Positions 23,818 to 37,119 are shown, counted from the stretch's first letter. The stretch: 64,000 nt of DNA from Tricholoma matsutake (GCA_026075535.2 AP026539.1:1-64000), one strand, 5' to 3'. Notes: generated from the sequence alone by a model not told the origin. Numbers and translations are program-made.

Positions 23818-25700
23818 TTGGATTCATCGCTTGTAGAGCACAATGGCCAGCCAAAGCATTGTTCACATTACGCCCCAAGTACTGAACTTGGACCACAGTT
23901 TGCTCCTCCACAAAAAAAAATTATAATCAATGTATGTCAACAGAATTTATGCATTCCCACTATCTCTGACTGGGACTATCAGGTGAGGATTTTGAACATG
24001 GTGACAGGTGAGTGGGTGCTGTGGTCAGAAACAGCGAATGGTTCATTACCAGCCCAAACATGGAATTTGTTCCTCAGCCCCCTCATGGTCATACCCACAA
24101 CATGCATATTCATGCTGATTTCTGATATGGCAATGACAATCCACTTCAGTGGCCGCAGCCATGCATTGTCTCTGATTGTCATCTAGGTTCAATTCCATTG
24201 CGCCCTGGGCCTGACAATGCAATGTCCATTATGTGGTGGGATCCAGAACCCAAGGACTTCATGCCAACCACTGCAACTACCATCAGCAGGTTAGGGTTGA
24301 TTGACAGGAAACACTTCACCTATCTCTCATACATGGCATCTTCACTGTGTTCTCATGCAGAAGAGTTCATGTCAGCAAAAACTTCTGAGAAGAAGAATGA
24401 AGCTATACCCTTGTTCTTGACTGTACTTATGCAGGGTATGAAAAGGCTGGAAAATTTGCCCATGAGTCATCATCAGGTGTTCATGAATGTTCGGTATGTG
24501 CAGAGGTGCTATTTGGAGCTCCTTGCTGCACTAGACTACTTGGAAGTGTTCCATCCATGTATGTGTGGTCTTCACCCTGTTGCAAGCATGGTGGAATTGA
24601 GGATGGGGGTCTTCACTTATGATCCTGTTGTGGTCCAAGACTTTCTGTGTGCAGGCCTACCTGTTTGGCTTCTCTGTCCATATGGTATGCTCTACACTGC
24701 AAGGATTTACTCTGTCACCAATGTGTGGCTTCCTGAGGATTACCTTTGTCTTGAAGATACCAGTCCCCCCTTCAAGGCCTTCTTCTCTGATTGAGTGGAC
24801 CATCCAAATCAATCCCATGTGTTCCATGCTTTACTTTGAGCTTTCTTCTCCTACCCCAATCCATTTGATATTGTGGATGAACCCTCAGTGGACCAACCAT
24901 CGTCTTCTAGCTCTATCCAGTCTTCAACTCCAATGGCTAGTCAGACCATGAAAAACAAACCTTCTCAGGGGCAACCATGTACATACTTTCTCCACCTTTG
25001 CATTCTGTTACTAACTGAGTTATCAGATAATTGAAAAACTGGTCAAACTTCAAAACCTTCAGCGGGGTGAAACAAATTCATAGAGGAACCAAATCCACTG
25101 ATACCCCCAGTAATTCCTGCATGGCATCATGCATTGGCACAAGTTGATACCAATCTGGCCAATCAAGTGGGATGTTTCAGTCGTCCAATGGATGTGGGTT
25201 ATGCATTTCCTGAACCTGGTGTTATCCACGGAGGTCAATCACCAGAATGACAAGCAAAATTACTCCTCAGTTGGCTTCAGCAATGGCCAGCTCTGATCTA
25301 CAGGCTGACATCCTCAGAATCATCAGCACAAGTGTTATCAAATCAGAGTTGGCATACAATGCTTACCTATGGTAATACAGCAATTTTGGATGGGAGTAAG
25401 GAGCAGACGAAGAGTGGTCATCATCGTGCAGACATGCACCAGCTGCTCAGGAATTGTCTGGATGAAGCAGGGCTGGAATTGAGGACAGGGGGTGAGCAAG
25501 TTTTCTGGTGTGAACAAGAACTGTTGACAGGAGAGCTACCTTCCTTTGAGGTCTGTCAGGAGATCCTTTGGGAGCTCTATGAGCTAAATTTCAGATTCGA
25601 ATTGCTTGCTCTGCACCACTGAGCACAATTAGTGGTTGACAACTCACTGGAACATCAAGATTGTGTGCTGGCTTGCTTTCCAGGACATGTCCCACTTCTG
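23818..25700 (+). pseudogene. Repeat-type agaric gene family, relic 1
   Basis: Main frame about 24090-24794: NPLQWPQPCIVSDCHLG, then SIPLRPGPDN and WWDPEPKDF, MNVRYVQRCYLELLAALDYL, and VQDFLCAGLPVWLLCPYG. In-frame TGA at 24123 sits where Arg is expected. A later piece (25332-25622) ends ELYELNFRFELLALH. I recall this pattern (PLRPGP..WW, a VQR-L-EL-A..DY helix, AGLP.WL.R.) from multicopy hypothetical proteins of Agaricomycetes of unknown function; that rests on memory. It is fragmentary, with 24800-25330 not readable in one frame. Confidence 0.5.
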
Positions 25701-26244
25701 AATTGCTGATCTTAGCCTTGCCAATCAAGGATTAGCTGCTCCTTCAACAGCTGAAAGCACCTTACCTTCTCACATTGAAGAGGCTGATGAAAGGATGGAA
25801 GGGAAACACACCATTGCAAATTGGTTCCATGAAAAACCTGTTGAGAAATACTCTGCAGTTGAACTGACTGGCAGTGGCAAAGTTCTATACACAGTTGTTC
25901 TTCAATTTTTTCAGTCGTGCAGCAATAGTCCCTCATCAGTTGCAGGTTCCTTTGTCCGGGCCCTAACATTCATTTGCTATGTTCCAATTCTCTGTTTTGT
26001 ACATCTAACTATTATTTTCATATTGCTGTTTTTGAACATTGTCATTGTTGGGTCACTTCACATGTTATAAATAGATCTTTGGACAATGGCATTACATTGT
26101 TTGCTTTAGCCTTCGGGCCACCTCAATAAGTATGGTTCAAGTTGAGTTAGAGTATTTTTGCATTTATTTTTTCATTTGAATCTTTACCAGGACCTCTAGA
26201 CCAACCCATCTCAAGTTCAACTTATCACCATCCTACTGCACACT

Positions 26245-29200
26245 ATGCTGGTTAATCATGCTGCTGCTACACTCAATACACCTGTTGGTGTTGGGGATAC
26301 TGATCCTAAGCCTCTTCCGAAATGACAACAGAAGACTGCAAGAGTGAAAGCCAAAACAACAGCCGCATTGCCTACTGGTTCTGGGGATGCGGCTGCTGCA
26401 AGTGCACCTCTTTCTCCCAACTCTAATGATGTCACCTGTGCTGCGCACACTCAGAATCTTGCTCCTCCTCCTTCACATCTTCCTCACAAGGTTTCCACCA
26501 CTTATAGTGCCCATATTTCGAACCCCAGCGACATTAATCACCCAGCACTGCAATTACTTGGGCATGGGGAAAGCAACCCTGATCCTGATCCCAATGCCAC
26601 ATTCATTTCCACCCGTGTAAGGTGGGCTCGTGATGATTGTGAGGCTCCCCAAACTCCAGTCCCTGGATCACCCTTGAATATGGACATGCCTCCATGCCAT
26701 CATGTGGCTTGTTCCCCTGCCTGGATGGAGGATGTGCAGAATAACAATAATGAGTCACAATGCAGTGGAACTCCACTGTATTTTCCTTCATCTCCCCCTG
26801 GTGCCAACAATTGTGAGACCCCACGACCATCCCCTTCATCTCCAGCCAACTCCAGAAAACATTCATCTCCAGCCAATTCCAGCGACTCATCTCCAGCCAA
26901 CTCCAGCAAACACACCCCCAAATTTCCATTCAGCTCCCCCTCTGGGTCGGATTATTCCAAGAGGAGAAGGGATGATGACCAGATGCATCTGCAGAAAATT
27001 TGCCTTAGAGGACCTCGGGCTGTGACTCCAACACAAGAAGAACAAGATGAGGAAGATGATCACATACTTGATCAGGAAGCACCAGTCTCACCACCATGGT
27101 TCACAGCTGCACAGAAGGGGAAAGGAAAGAGGAAAAGAAAGGCGTCCACTAGTTGTCATCCATTGAGCTATGATGGGGATGATGCAGGCAATGTCTTGGA
27201 TCACACCACTAGCAAACAACAACTGTTCAGATCAGGCCCCATTCAAGCAGCTGCTAAAGCTCAAGTGATTGAGGCCCAGAAAATTTACCATGAGACAGTG
27301 GCGGCAATTGCATGTGAAGAGGGGAAGCCTGTCAATCTGTTGTTCAACATCATTGGTGAAAACACAGTGAAGCCTCATTGCATCAACATATGGAATGCCT
27401 TCCAGTCATGGTATCCTGAGGATGGCAAAATCAAATGCAAAGATGATAGTATGCATGGTTTTTTTTTCATTTTTGCTCAGACTTCTAACCTTACTGTAGT
27501 GTCTAGTGCAGATTACACCGGCTTCCTGTTGGTCATTTCTCCAAGTTATTTTTGACTTTGAGTTGGTCACTTAACAAGATTCTGACTTTGAGTCATCTGG
27601 TTTTACATTCATCATTATTTCTTATCTCACAAACTGACTCACTTTAGCCTTGCTTCGCATTAAGGCAAGGCAAGGGTAGGATCATGAAGAGTACGACAAG
27701 AAGCTTGTTGAGCTTGGCAATGAGGCTGATAACCCAGCAGCTAGATGGCTCCATTTCAAGGTACAGCTCGACTGGTACAAATCAAAAATGCAAGATTTCA
27801 TCTACTTGAAGAAGAACGATGGTAACTTCGATGCTGTGGTAGCCAATATTGTGGACAAGTTTGATCATTTGGTGAGTTCTCATTCATTTTGTTGAACATG
27901 TCTTGAACAGTCCATGACAGGGTCTGATTGCATGGGAGCAGTACAGGGTTCATTGCTTTGGGTTTATCATTGACCCCAGCCATGATTTGAGAGGTCGTAC
28001 ATCCAGCATGGTGTGGGGTAGTGGGCCGCTGTACAAGGAGTTGTGGAATACATACGATTTGACAGTCATGAAACAGCTAAGTGATTATGAAGGGATGTTC
28101 AAGTAAGCCATGCTAGCTTCCATTTCATCCTTTCTTTTATGCTCAATCTACTACAGGGGCTTAGAAGCCCTGAAGGCTGGAAGAGAATATGCACAGGAGC
28201 AATATTCAGTTGACCTTTGCAAGATACATGGCAAGGGAGAACATGATCGTACACATTGCTTATTTGGGGAATTTCTGTGTGGCAATATCTGTACATCTTT
28301 CTTTCCCAGATGTTTGATGTGATATTAATCCTGTCATCTCTAGTATGTATCATTCATGAGCAAGTTCACCCTGGCGATGCAAAGAAGATGCAGATGGCTT
28401 GGGCATGCTGGCCTGAATTTGCCTTCCATTACCAAATTTGATTGGTTGGTTGGCCAGCTGAGATTGGAAAGGTTCCTGGGCCTGGCTTTAGCCTCAAAGT
28501 TGACCTGAAGTCCAAAGTCCTGACAAAGTTGATTTCTGCATGCATTCAGGCATTGTCTCATGATGAAGGCAAGGATGGGGTTGTGGATGAGGGCCCGCTG
28601 TGTCATATTGAACCTTGGACAGACAGTATGTGGTTTATTGATTAGTTTTATGTTGTATTGTGACACTTGTTGCACAGAGGAGAAAGAACTACCCAATGAA
28701 AAGCTGATGTCGGTCCCCCTCATGTGCCACAATTGTAAACCAGCAAATACACTAATGACACTCATGGAATCCAAGAAATTCATGCAAATGGTTGGGCAGA
28801 GCAAGAGCGGGCAGTCCAGCCAAATACCAACCCATCCATTGGCTTCAGAGTCATCAGATCTCAATGAAAATCCACACTCATGCCCATGCCATCCTCATCT
28901 GGCACAGGCTCCACAAGCAGCTACTACAGACACTCCATATATTAACAAGAACCAACACCGACATCATGTACCCCCCCACATTACACTTGGTTCATGCACT
29001 GCTGCAGAGGCTTCAGATCCAGAGGAAACTCCATGTGCACATGCATGCCCTCATTGAGCACAGTCTCAGGTGCCACATGCTACCGAGAGATGCACATCCA
29101 ACAGTTGTCAATGAGCATTGATGTGTTTCCAATGTGACAACTTGTCATCATGAATCCCTGCAATCCCTTTGCTGCCACCCAGAAACTGCACAATATGATG

Positions 29201-29873
29201 AGCAAAGGTCATGCAATGTTCCTCTTGCCACCCATCACCATCAGGGGTATCATGAGGAATCTTCCAGAATGAAATATATGCATCACTCCAGGCACCTGTT
29301 CAAGCCCATCATCAACACCATGCCACTGATGCAGACCTCAACATTTGTGCTCATGTGGATACAGGTGTACACATGCAAAATATCAATTATGATGAGTACA
29401 ACAATGGACCTATTGGAGATGGCCATTACCTGCCATGAGAGATACCAGCAGATACATGCATTCCATCTTGTCAATCTCCTCCAGGTCCCACAGAAACTGG
29501 ACAATCTAACAATGGTCAAGCATATCACCAACCTCTTGCACATAATAGACATGATCTAGTTGAGTCTCAACCCAGCCATGTAAATCAAGCTCATTGTTTC
29601 ATGGTCTCTCAACAGTGTGAACATTCTGTTGAGCCATTGGCAAAGAAATGCAAGATTCATGACACTGATGAGCACACTCCTCACCAAGTACTTCCTATGC
29701 CACATCAAGCTGGAAATCAAGTAGCTGGTTCATCATGTTCAAGAATGCCACATTCTTTGGAAGTGGGACCTTCATGACACAGACAACATTGAGTGTTTGA
29801 AGATTACCTTGAGCCACTTGGTGAGGATCCCAATGGTTATGACTTGTACAATGATGCTGGTTATTATACCTGA
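26245..29873 (+). pseudogene. Repeat-type agaric gene family, relic 2 (nuclear-type)
   Basis: ATG at 26245; TGA at 26323 where Arg is likely. N-terminal half (to about 27290) is Ser/Pro/Asn-rich with short SSPANSS repeats (26835-26920) and basic clusters (SKRRRDDD, KGKGKRKRKA). Next comes an AIACEEGKPVNLLF..WNAFQSWY segment (27300-27420). The gene is interrupted at about 27450-27680 by the dispersed repeat, then continues with YDKKLVELGNEADNPAARWL, an intron (about 27871-27927), IAWEQYRVHCFGFIIDP, another intron (about 28104-28156) and GLEALKAGREYAQEQYS. The end (28700-29870) is a Gln/His/Pro-rich tail with stops. I recall WNAFQSWY-type proteins as multicopy in agarics; function unknown. Confidence 0.5.
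27520..27660 (+). repeat. Dispersed repeat, copy 2, inside relic 2
   Basis: Contains GGTCATTTCTCCAAGT, CACTTAACAAGATTCTGAC, TTTGAGTCATCTGG and CTCACAAACTGACTCA, matching 23590-23700. It sits between two parts of one gene, either in an intron or as an insertion. Confidence 0.6.
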
Positions 29874-30499
29874 CTGTTCATCATGTTGAATGAGTTTTTC
29901 TTTATCTGGTGATCGTTCTGAACCAGTTTTCCTTTACCAATACCATCCATACTTATGTCCACTCCATACTTATGTCTATCTGTACTATGATGTATGATTT
30001 ATGCCCAACTTATGTCTATGCAAATTATGTATTCAATGTTGATATCTCAGTCATATTTGACACTACCAGTTCTGATGTCTTCTCTTGTTTTTGTGTGTTT
30101 CTCTCTTGTGACCTGCCATTTATTAAATAACTGGGAATAGTACTATGTTCTTGGCAGCTTAAGAAAAAGAGAGGAAAAAGATATGACTCCAAGATTCAAC
30201 TTTTAATGGTCACAAACTTCTATACTACAAATTCTTTTTCAAATCCACTATTATAAACATAACAATAGAGTAGTTACTGGTCTCAATACTGAAACAAAAC
30301 ATCCATATTGTTGTATTTATCTGAGTCATACTTGTGTCCAACTACAAAACTAGTAGTGGAGTCTCCACTACTTTCTCATCTAGTATTATTTCCACCAACA
30401 GACCTTGGTAGTCATTCAAAGTATATTTCAAGGCTAGGACTATATAACTTTCAAATAAGATTTGTATGGCTGGAGATGCCCAGCAATGTGTGATGTGAC
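29874..30499. other. Stretch without a supported gene
   Basis: AT-rich, no gene seen. Confidence 0.5.
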
Positions 30500-30770
30500 A
30501 GATAGGGAGTCCCCTATACTTGGGACTAGACCCGATCTACAGTGGGAATGCCCACAACAGTTGGACCTCCCCATGATATACTTGGTCCAGATACACTCCT
30601 ATGGGCTGGACCAAGCTGACTCCTGGGCTTCTTAATTGGGACATCCGGACCTAAGCATGGGGAAGACCATAGAGCTTGGAACTAGTCCCTGGTCTTAGGC
30701 CTACTTAGGGTAAGTCTTTCTTGGTGGGACAATCTACCCTAACTAGGGGGTCAGGGGGGGTTGCCTGAAG
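30500..30770. repeat. Chain of short inverted repeats
   Basis: Five hairpins in about 270 bases: AGTCCC/GGGACT (30507-30526), GTGGG/CCCAC (about 30542-30555), TTGGTCCAG/CTGGACCAA (about 30584-30614), GACCA/TGGTC (about 30665-30694) and TTAGGGTA/TACCCTAA (about 30704-30742). Function unknown. Confidence 0.45.
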
Positions 30771-30876
30771 TGAGCTGGAGCACCATTGAGAGAAGCGGTT
30801 CTGTCCACATGTACACAAAGGCCAGTATACCCAAGGTATCACCAAGCAACAGTGCCATGAGTGAATTCTGTACAGG

Positions 30877-32176
30877 ATGAATGATTACACCCCACCATCT
30901 ACAAGCAAAATGAATAGCAAGAGGAAATATGGGGATCTCCCAGCTCAGAAGGCTGTGCCAGATCCATGTGTATCATTTCAGGATTCAGAGGTCTTACCAT
31001 CAAGTTCACCGCATCAGCACTATGAGATCCCAACAGATTTTCAGCACAAGATCGATCTGGTTAAATGGCTCACTGGTCATCAAGGCGATCCAGCAACCAA
31101 AGTGTGTCAATTGTCATGGATACATCTCTATTTTAATTTTGCAATAACCCCATATAGGGCTTTGTTTCTTGCCTGAAAGATCATTTACTCGCATGCTTAC
31201 TCAGACAAGAATATGATGGCAATGAGATTTCATTTACTCCAGAGGAACAAAATACTCTCACCTTCATCAACAATTGAATCTATAAACACAAGGTAATGTG
31301 GGTAAATTACACAACATATGATCTGCGACATTCTCAAGATTCTCTAAATTCACATACACATGCCAATATCATGGTTCTGTCACATGAAGATCAAGAGAGT
31401 GGTCAGGTTCGCACTCACCCCTTCTGGTACACTTGGATCATTGGTATATTTAATGCAATGGTGCAACATACTGGGCCACATTTGCAATCCTCTGAGCCAC
31501 AACATATGTCTTTTCTCTGGATACAATGGTACAGTCAAGATTTGAAGCATCGGGCAGGCTGGAATGCAAAACAGCTGCATCGCATTGAGTTTGTGGATAG
31601 CGATGATCCTTTTGCATTTGGATTTCTGGATCCACAACATGTCATTTGTGGGGTGCATCTTATTCCCGCATTTTCTTATGGTTGTACAGGTGACTTATTG
31701 CAGCAAAATTCTATTGCACAATTGACTTCTGAGTAGGGTGAGGACTGGAAATTTTACTATGTGGGAATGTAAGTTCAATCTCTCCCTGATTATTTGACAC
31801 TCAAGAATTCACAGGTTTGTTGACTGTGATATGGTCATGTGATTTTGTGGTGGAGGCATTGGTCACAAATCTATGTGCACAGCAACAGATCAATTCTTGG
31901 GTGACCATGATCACAGAGAACAAAATTGTGAGGGAGAGGAAGGCTCTACTGCAGATGAAGATGACAAACTTGCAAGGGAAAGTGAAGATGAGATAGAGCC
32001 CAGTATCAAAGATGACCCAGAAGATGAGCATGATTATGGGTATACTAGAAAACAGGCCATTGAGGATGAAGATGCAAATGAATGGCAGGATGACAATAAG
32101 GACCTGCTTGATGATGAGCTTGGCACAGAAGATGGTGAAGACGAGGATGAAGACCTTGGCTTTAGAGAGTTTTAGA
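30877..32176 (+). pseudogene. Repeat-type agaric gene family, relic 3 (NYTTYD motif)
   Basis: Exons 30877-31101, 31158-31768 and 31815-32176; introns of 56 and 46 bases, both keeping the frame. Reading through stops it gives GFVSCLKDHLLACLL, VMWVNYTTYDLRHSQDSLN, HPFWYTWIIGIFNAMVQHTG, MSFLWIQWY, AFGFLDPQHVICGVHLIPAF, DWKFYYVGM, a VDCDM segment and GGGIGHKS, then a highly acidic tail. In-frame TGA at 31275 and 31840 fall where Arg is expected, and TAG at 31734. I recall this pattern from multicopy Agaricomycete proteins, often near DNA transposons; the molecular role is unknown to me. Confidence 0.6.
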
Positions 32177-33437
32177 TCTACAGTTTTAATTTACATTTCA
32201 CCACGGTGCATTGTCTTACCTTGTATTGATGTTGCATTGGCCTACGAGGCTACTGTACTTACAGATAGCTGTCTAGAAGCCTCTTTGGGCCTAGTATAGG
32301 CATACCAGGCAGGTATAGCTATGCAGCTTGGTACATGCCTGGTACACATCCTTTCATAGTGGCTACAAGCCTGGTGACCACATGTAATTCTTACAAGGTT
32401 AGGTATCATACAAACATTTTTGCTGATGACATACCTTGAGAATTGTACTACAGAACAGTGGTTGTGGTGTTGGGCCAGGACATTGTGATAGGGCTCGAGG
32501 GAGATGTTAAGAAGTGGGTACCTGATAGATTTCATTAGCAATTGTTGTGTACCCTGAAACACTCAGCACATACAGTTTGCTATCGACCTTGTGTTGGGGT
32601 TGTGGCCTCTACCTGAGCAGGAAAACAGTTCCCGATGCCTACAGTACCATAATGAATGATGACAGATGTGGATGAGCAGATGTCGAACGTCAATTGCACT
32701 GGTGGGCAAAAAGCATGGCTCAAAGGTAGTAGGCAGGCACAAGTGAAGGGGATTCAATGAGAGGAAGAACTGAGGGGGATGTGATGGGAAAAGTTAAGTG
32801 TCGAAGATGAACGGTTTCACAGTTTTGAACAAATTCAACATGCACATGCATGGCTGTGCATGGATGTTAGGGCAGGGTTATTAGACTTTTGTCAAAAGTG
32901 GAAAATGATACTATGCTGGTGATGACATTGACAGTTCCTGGGAAGTGCTCCTAGGCTCCTAGAAAATAGATGGGGAAAATGTTGTGCAACACTAGTCAAT
33001 ACTATGTCGTCGTCAGTTGTGCTACGGGTGCTATGGGCTGCTACACCATTGGCTGTAGCGCTATGACTTGCTGTGGGAAAAATCAGAGTTTGCTGATGTA
33101 CTAGTACAGTATACAATCATCCAAGGAGTTGACAAAAGGCATGCAGTTAATCCAATCCCAGACACATCAGATGCTGGCTGAGAACCAAGCAAACAAGTAG
33201 GTGGAGCCATAGTCAAGGAGATGGAAGTATGAGAAAAAGGTATGGTGTAATAAATTGCTGAATATCAACATACATGTGACTCAACATTTATGACTCAACT
33301 TCAACTTTACTTATGCAACTTGTTTGATGCTATGTAACTGTGGTTTCTGACTCAAGTAATGATTTGAACATGCTAAGTTCCATGAGCAAATAGATATCCT
33401 TTGATGTGCTGATAGTTACAAGTAATTGGTACATATA
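32177..33437. other. Stretch without a supported gene
   Basis: Two adjacent minus-strand ORFs (32242-32562 and 32563-32757) share a frame but match nothing I recognise. Otherwise non-coding. Confidence 0.45.
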
Positions 33438-33545
33438 CTAGTAGAGAATTGTGCAGCAAACAGTTCCTGTAAAGATTTTATGCAGCATCTCTATATCATG
33501 CTCAGATTTGATGAGCTCACCATCATATGCCCCTGCTGGATGCTT

Positions 33546-33579
33546 AACAGACCCATCCTCTCAACAGACCCATCCTCTT
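33546..33579 (-). repeat. 17-base tandem duplication causing a frameshift
   Basis: AACAGACCCATCCTCT plus one base is repeated twice head to tail. After the second copy the pseudogene returns to the family frame (HPAGAYDGELIKSEHDIEML), so the duplication is the frame-breaking event. Confidence 0.7.
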
Positions 33580-35489
33580 TCAAGTTGACATTGATGTTGA
33601 TTGGATATCATGCCTTCCCAATTTCCCCCGCCCAATCAAAGTCGATGAGCATAAACCCTAGAGAACCATCCTTCCTCACCATCAAATTAGCACCACGAAT
33701 ATCACCATGGATGTAACCTGCTTGGTGTAGAGCAACTAGTTTCCCCTCAATTTCTTTCTGACATGGGTAAGGAGTTGATGTATCAGCATAGCAGTAATCA
33801 AGGCTGACAATATCCATGACCACCATTTGCCATCCTCCAGGTATTTGTTGAAACCCCCTCAGCACTGGTGAGCACCCCATTGAATGACAGAGTGTATGTG
33901 CTTCCTTTGAGTTGGAATAGACAAACTTGATTCAAATATGCTCACCATCATCAGTCTGACCAAAGAAGACAAGCTTCCGGAGGACATGGTTGACATACTT
34001 GAAGCAGTGAGTCATAGAATCACTGAGTGAAACATAGGAAGATGGGTGTGGGAAACAAGGGTCTAGTTTAGAAGCAGGGGCAAGTGTATTGATTGTTGGA
34101 AAGTCATGTTCATAATAGTGTTGCAGTAAGCGGATGGCATTTCTGAGAGCACCAAGTGTACATGCAACTGTCATTCGCTCTTCTAGATCAGTATGGTGCC
34201 AATAAAAAGGTAAGATGGGAGATAGGACCTGCACATTGGGGCGATCTGTAAATGTTGTGCCTGCAGAACCAATATGTGCACCTGTCTGCATTGGGTTCAG
34301 CACATCTCACAAACGAGGTGATTGATGAATGTACCAAACAGCAATATCAAAAGACAAGGGAGAGCAGAGCTCGGATTGTTGTTTGATGTCTGCTCCATGG
34401 ATCGTTGGTAGTACAAGATTGCTTGGAACAGAGGCTCTGCATCTTTAGACCCAAGTTCCCTCTTGACTTCAAGAATGAGGGAATGTATGCAGTTACACTG
34501 CATGTCACCATCCATGTGGCATCTAGTCCCCTCTAGAAATGTCTCTTGTATATCAATCCCATGTTCACAAAGGACCTTTCTAAATGCAGCAGCTCGATCA
34601 TTCTCATTGTCGTATAACTCAGACATCACAGACGACATGGCAAAAGCCAGGTCATTATCCTGGGTAAATGAGTCTTACAGTCATCAATGAACTGGCCAAA
34701 TATGGAATGATTGAGTGTAACAGGTATCATCACCGCAGCTGAAGGAGGATGATTAAAGTGAAATGCAGTGGGTGACTGCTGATGCTTCTTGAATACAGAA
34801 GGTTCCCCGAGAGTAGAGGGAGACCCATCTGGTAGGTTGTCATTCCATGCATGCTGGCAATTACCTAGGTTGTCTTGAGGGGTGCAAAGCAGAACAAGAG
34901 AAGACTCTGGTTTTCCATGTCAAAAGTTTGGTTTGCAGGTGACAGGAGAAGTTTGAAGTGAATCAGTACAACAAGTTAAAGGTGACAGCGCCAGAGCCAT
35001 GGGATGAAATGGGAGATTACTGTGATGAAACACGATAGAAGATGAGGGGTGGGAACCAGATGGAAAATAAGATGGGAGCATGGATTGTCAGAATAATGAC
35101 AAGGACCAGAGGCTCAAACTCACCAGGATGTTGCACAATGATGTGCAAGTGCCTTTGAGCAGGAAGATCCACAAAAATCTCTGATAGCTCATCAACCAGC
35201 AACAACAATCCTTCATCCGTGAGCCCTAGTTTGTGAATTGTCTCCTGAATATTTTGGTCAAAAGCAATGGAAACCTTCTGAACTTTACACTGCCCCACAT
35301 AGTCCTGGAGGAATCCTCCAGGAATCCAGTAGGACTTACCAGGACTCACCAGGAATCCAGTGGGACTCACCAGGATTCCTGGTCTGTTACCAAACATCCA
35401 AACATAATGGAAAGTCAATTTGATATCTTACGAGTTCAAGTGCCTCAACTTCAGAAATTTCACAGTGTGCCCACAAAACAGATTTGTGC

Positions 35490-35569
35490 AAAGCAGGAAT
35501 TGAACTCAAGACCTCATGATGAGGAATCACATGACAAACCAGACAAGTGTGCTCAACCAGTTGAGCCAC
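35490..35569 (-). ncRNA. tRNA-like (Pol III A/B box) sequence, left end
   Basis: The minus strand reads GTGGCTCAACTGGTTGAGCA (A-box region) and, about 50 bases on, GAGTTCAATTCCTGC (B box), with a TTTT run about 20 bases after. It is probably a tRNA-derived SINE head. It points outward to the left end of the TIR element. Confidence 0.5.
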
Positions 35570-36206
35570 AGGAGAATTATTTGTTATCCATATAAAGTTT
35601 ATTTATGACTCAAACTCAAACTCAAGCATATAATCTCTCTCAAAGTCACTATTAAGATCAAATAATTTTAATCAACTACATCCCTTGCATCTAACACGAG
35701 GGATACAATACAATTAACTACATAAAAAAAAGCCCTCCCATGCACCTCATGCAAGGGAGAGCCCTAAAAATATTTACAGATAAAACTAAATCCCCTGACA
35801 TCAAACACGAGGGGAGGGCGACAATTATTAATAAATAAAGAAATTCCCCTTGTTGTTGTAAAAAGCGGGCGAGGGGGAGGGCATCAATATGAATGAAAAA
35901 AAATGAAAAAAAAACCCTCCCCATGCAAAATGTGGGGGAGGGGGCGGCCTGGTGGTGTCTCATTGTGGTGTGGGTGCATGGGTCCTGCTCCCTGTCCTCA
36001 TCCCCATTCCTGTCCCTGTCCATGTCTCCCCATCGTCCCCATCCTAATGGTTCCCTGTTTCTGCCCCACGAGCAGTTGCTTGCAGCGGCAGATTGGGGTG
36101 CTGCTGTGGTGGTGGCTGTCATCGCCATTCCACCCACAATCCACTCCATGAGCAGTGGCTCGTGGGGCTGGAGGCAGGTGGTGTGTCATTGGCCCCGTTG
36201 TCGTCA

Positions 36207-36962
36207 TGTTACAATTTTCTGTTATCATAACCCACGACAACCAGACGTATGCCAGCAAGACCAGGTACTTTAATTTTTCCCATTCAACTCAATTCACTTC
36301 TGACAGGAGACGCTTTGACGCATGGTGACTCCATGCACCCGAACCCACTCCCACGCATGCTGTGATATGACAGCCCTTTGACATGAGGTCTGTGACATAG
36401 GACACTCACGATCGACATCGGATCCTTGACATCGGATCCATAACATTGGACACCTCATGCTAGGCATGAGGCTATTCTCTTATTGATCCCTGACATGCTG
36501 TGCCGCAGCACTCCATAACATCGGACGCCTCATGCAAGGCATGAGGCCTGTCTTTTCTATTGTTCTTTCTATTTATACTTGATAATGATCCTGCATTCCG
36601 ATTGGATGATAGATATCTTCAAACCGTATATAAGCTGTAGTAATACTGCCTGTATTCCTCAGCTTGACCTAATTCAATCAACAGTCTTAGACTCAACCAG
36701 AACACTCGACAGCTTAGGAAGCCCCTAGCTGTGATAACTCGAACTCGACAGTTGGAAAGCCTCCAACTGTAATACATGAACCGACGGTCTACTCAGAAAG
36801 CCTCTGAGTACAGATAGCTGTAACGACTTGAGGAAGTACCCAAGTGAAGGCCAGAAGCCCGATACACTAGGAAAGCCTCCTAGTGCAATACCGATATAGT
36901 TGGAAAGCCTCCAACTGTGATATATGAAGCCAAGGCTGAGTTAAAGACCTATAGTCTTAACA
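36207..36962 (+). mobile_element. Solo LTR inside the TIR element
   Basis: TGTTACAATT..GTCTTAACA, 756 bases, with candidate 5-base duplications CGTCA/CATCA that differ at one CpG. It contains TATATAAGC near 36629 and many AGTTGGAAAGCCTCCAACTG-like words. It aligns with the reverse complement of 52521-53173. Confidence 0.75.
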
Positions 36963-37119
36963 CATCATCTGTCATGGTTGGCGGCCATGCTTCATGTTCT
37001 GGGGGTTCTGGTGCTGGTAGGTGGTGGCATCGTCATTGTTGTCGACTGCACACTCACAATCCACCCTACGAGCAGAGGCTCGCAGGCGTGGGGTGGGTGT
37101 GTTGGGTTGTCTCGTGTCT

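Noticed and set aside
28340..28864. 174-codon minus-strand ORF
   Set aside because: Antisense to the more convincing plus-strand relic (GWPAEIGKVPGPGF region).
15640..32176. One giant Starship-like element with the helicase as cargo
   Set aside because: No tyrosine recombinase (DUF3435-type) gene, no terminal repeats and no target duplication were seen.
32242..32757. Two minus-strand ORFs in one frame as a gene
   Set aside because: Separated by a stop, no splice signals that help and no recognisable motif; kept only as a remark.
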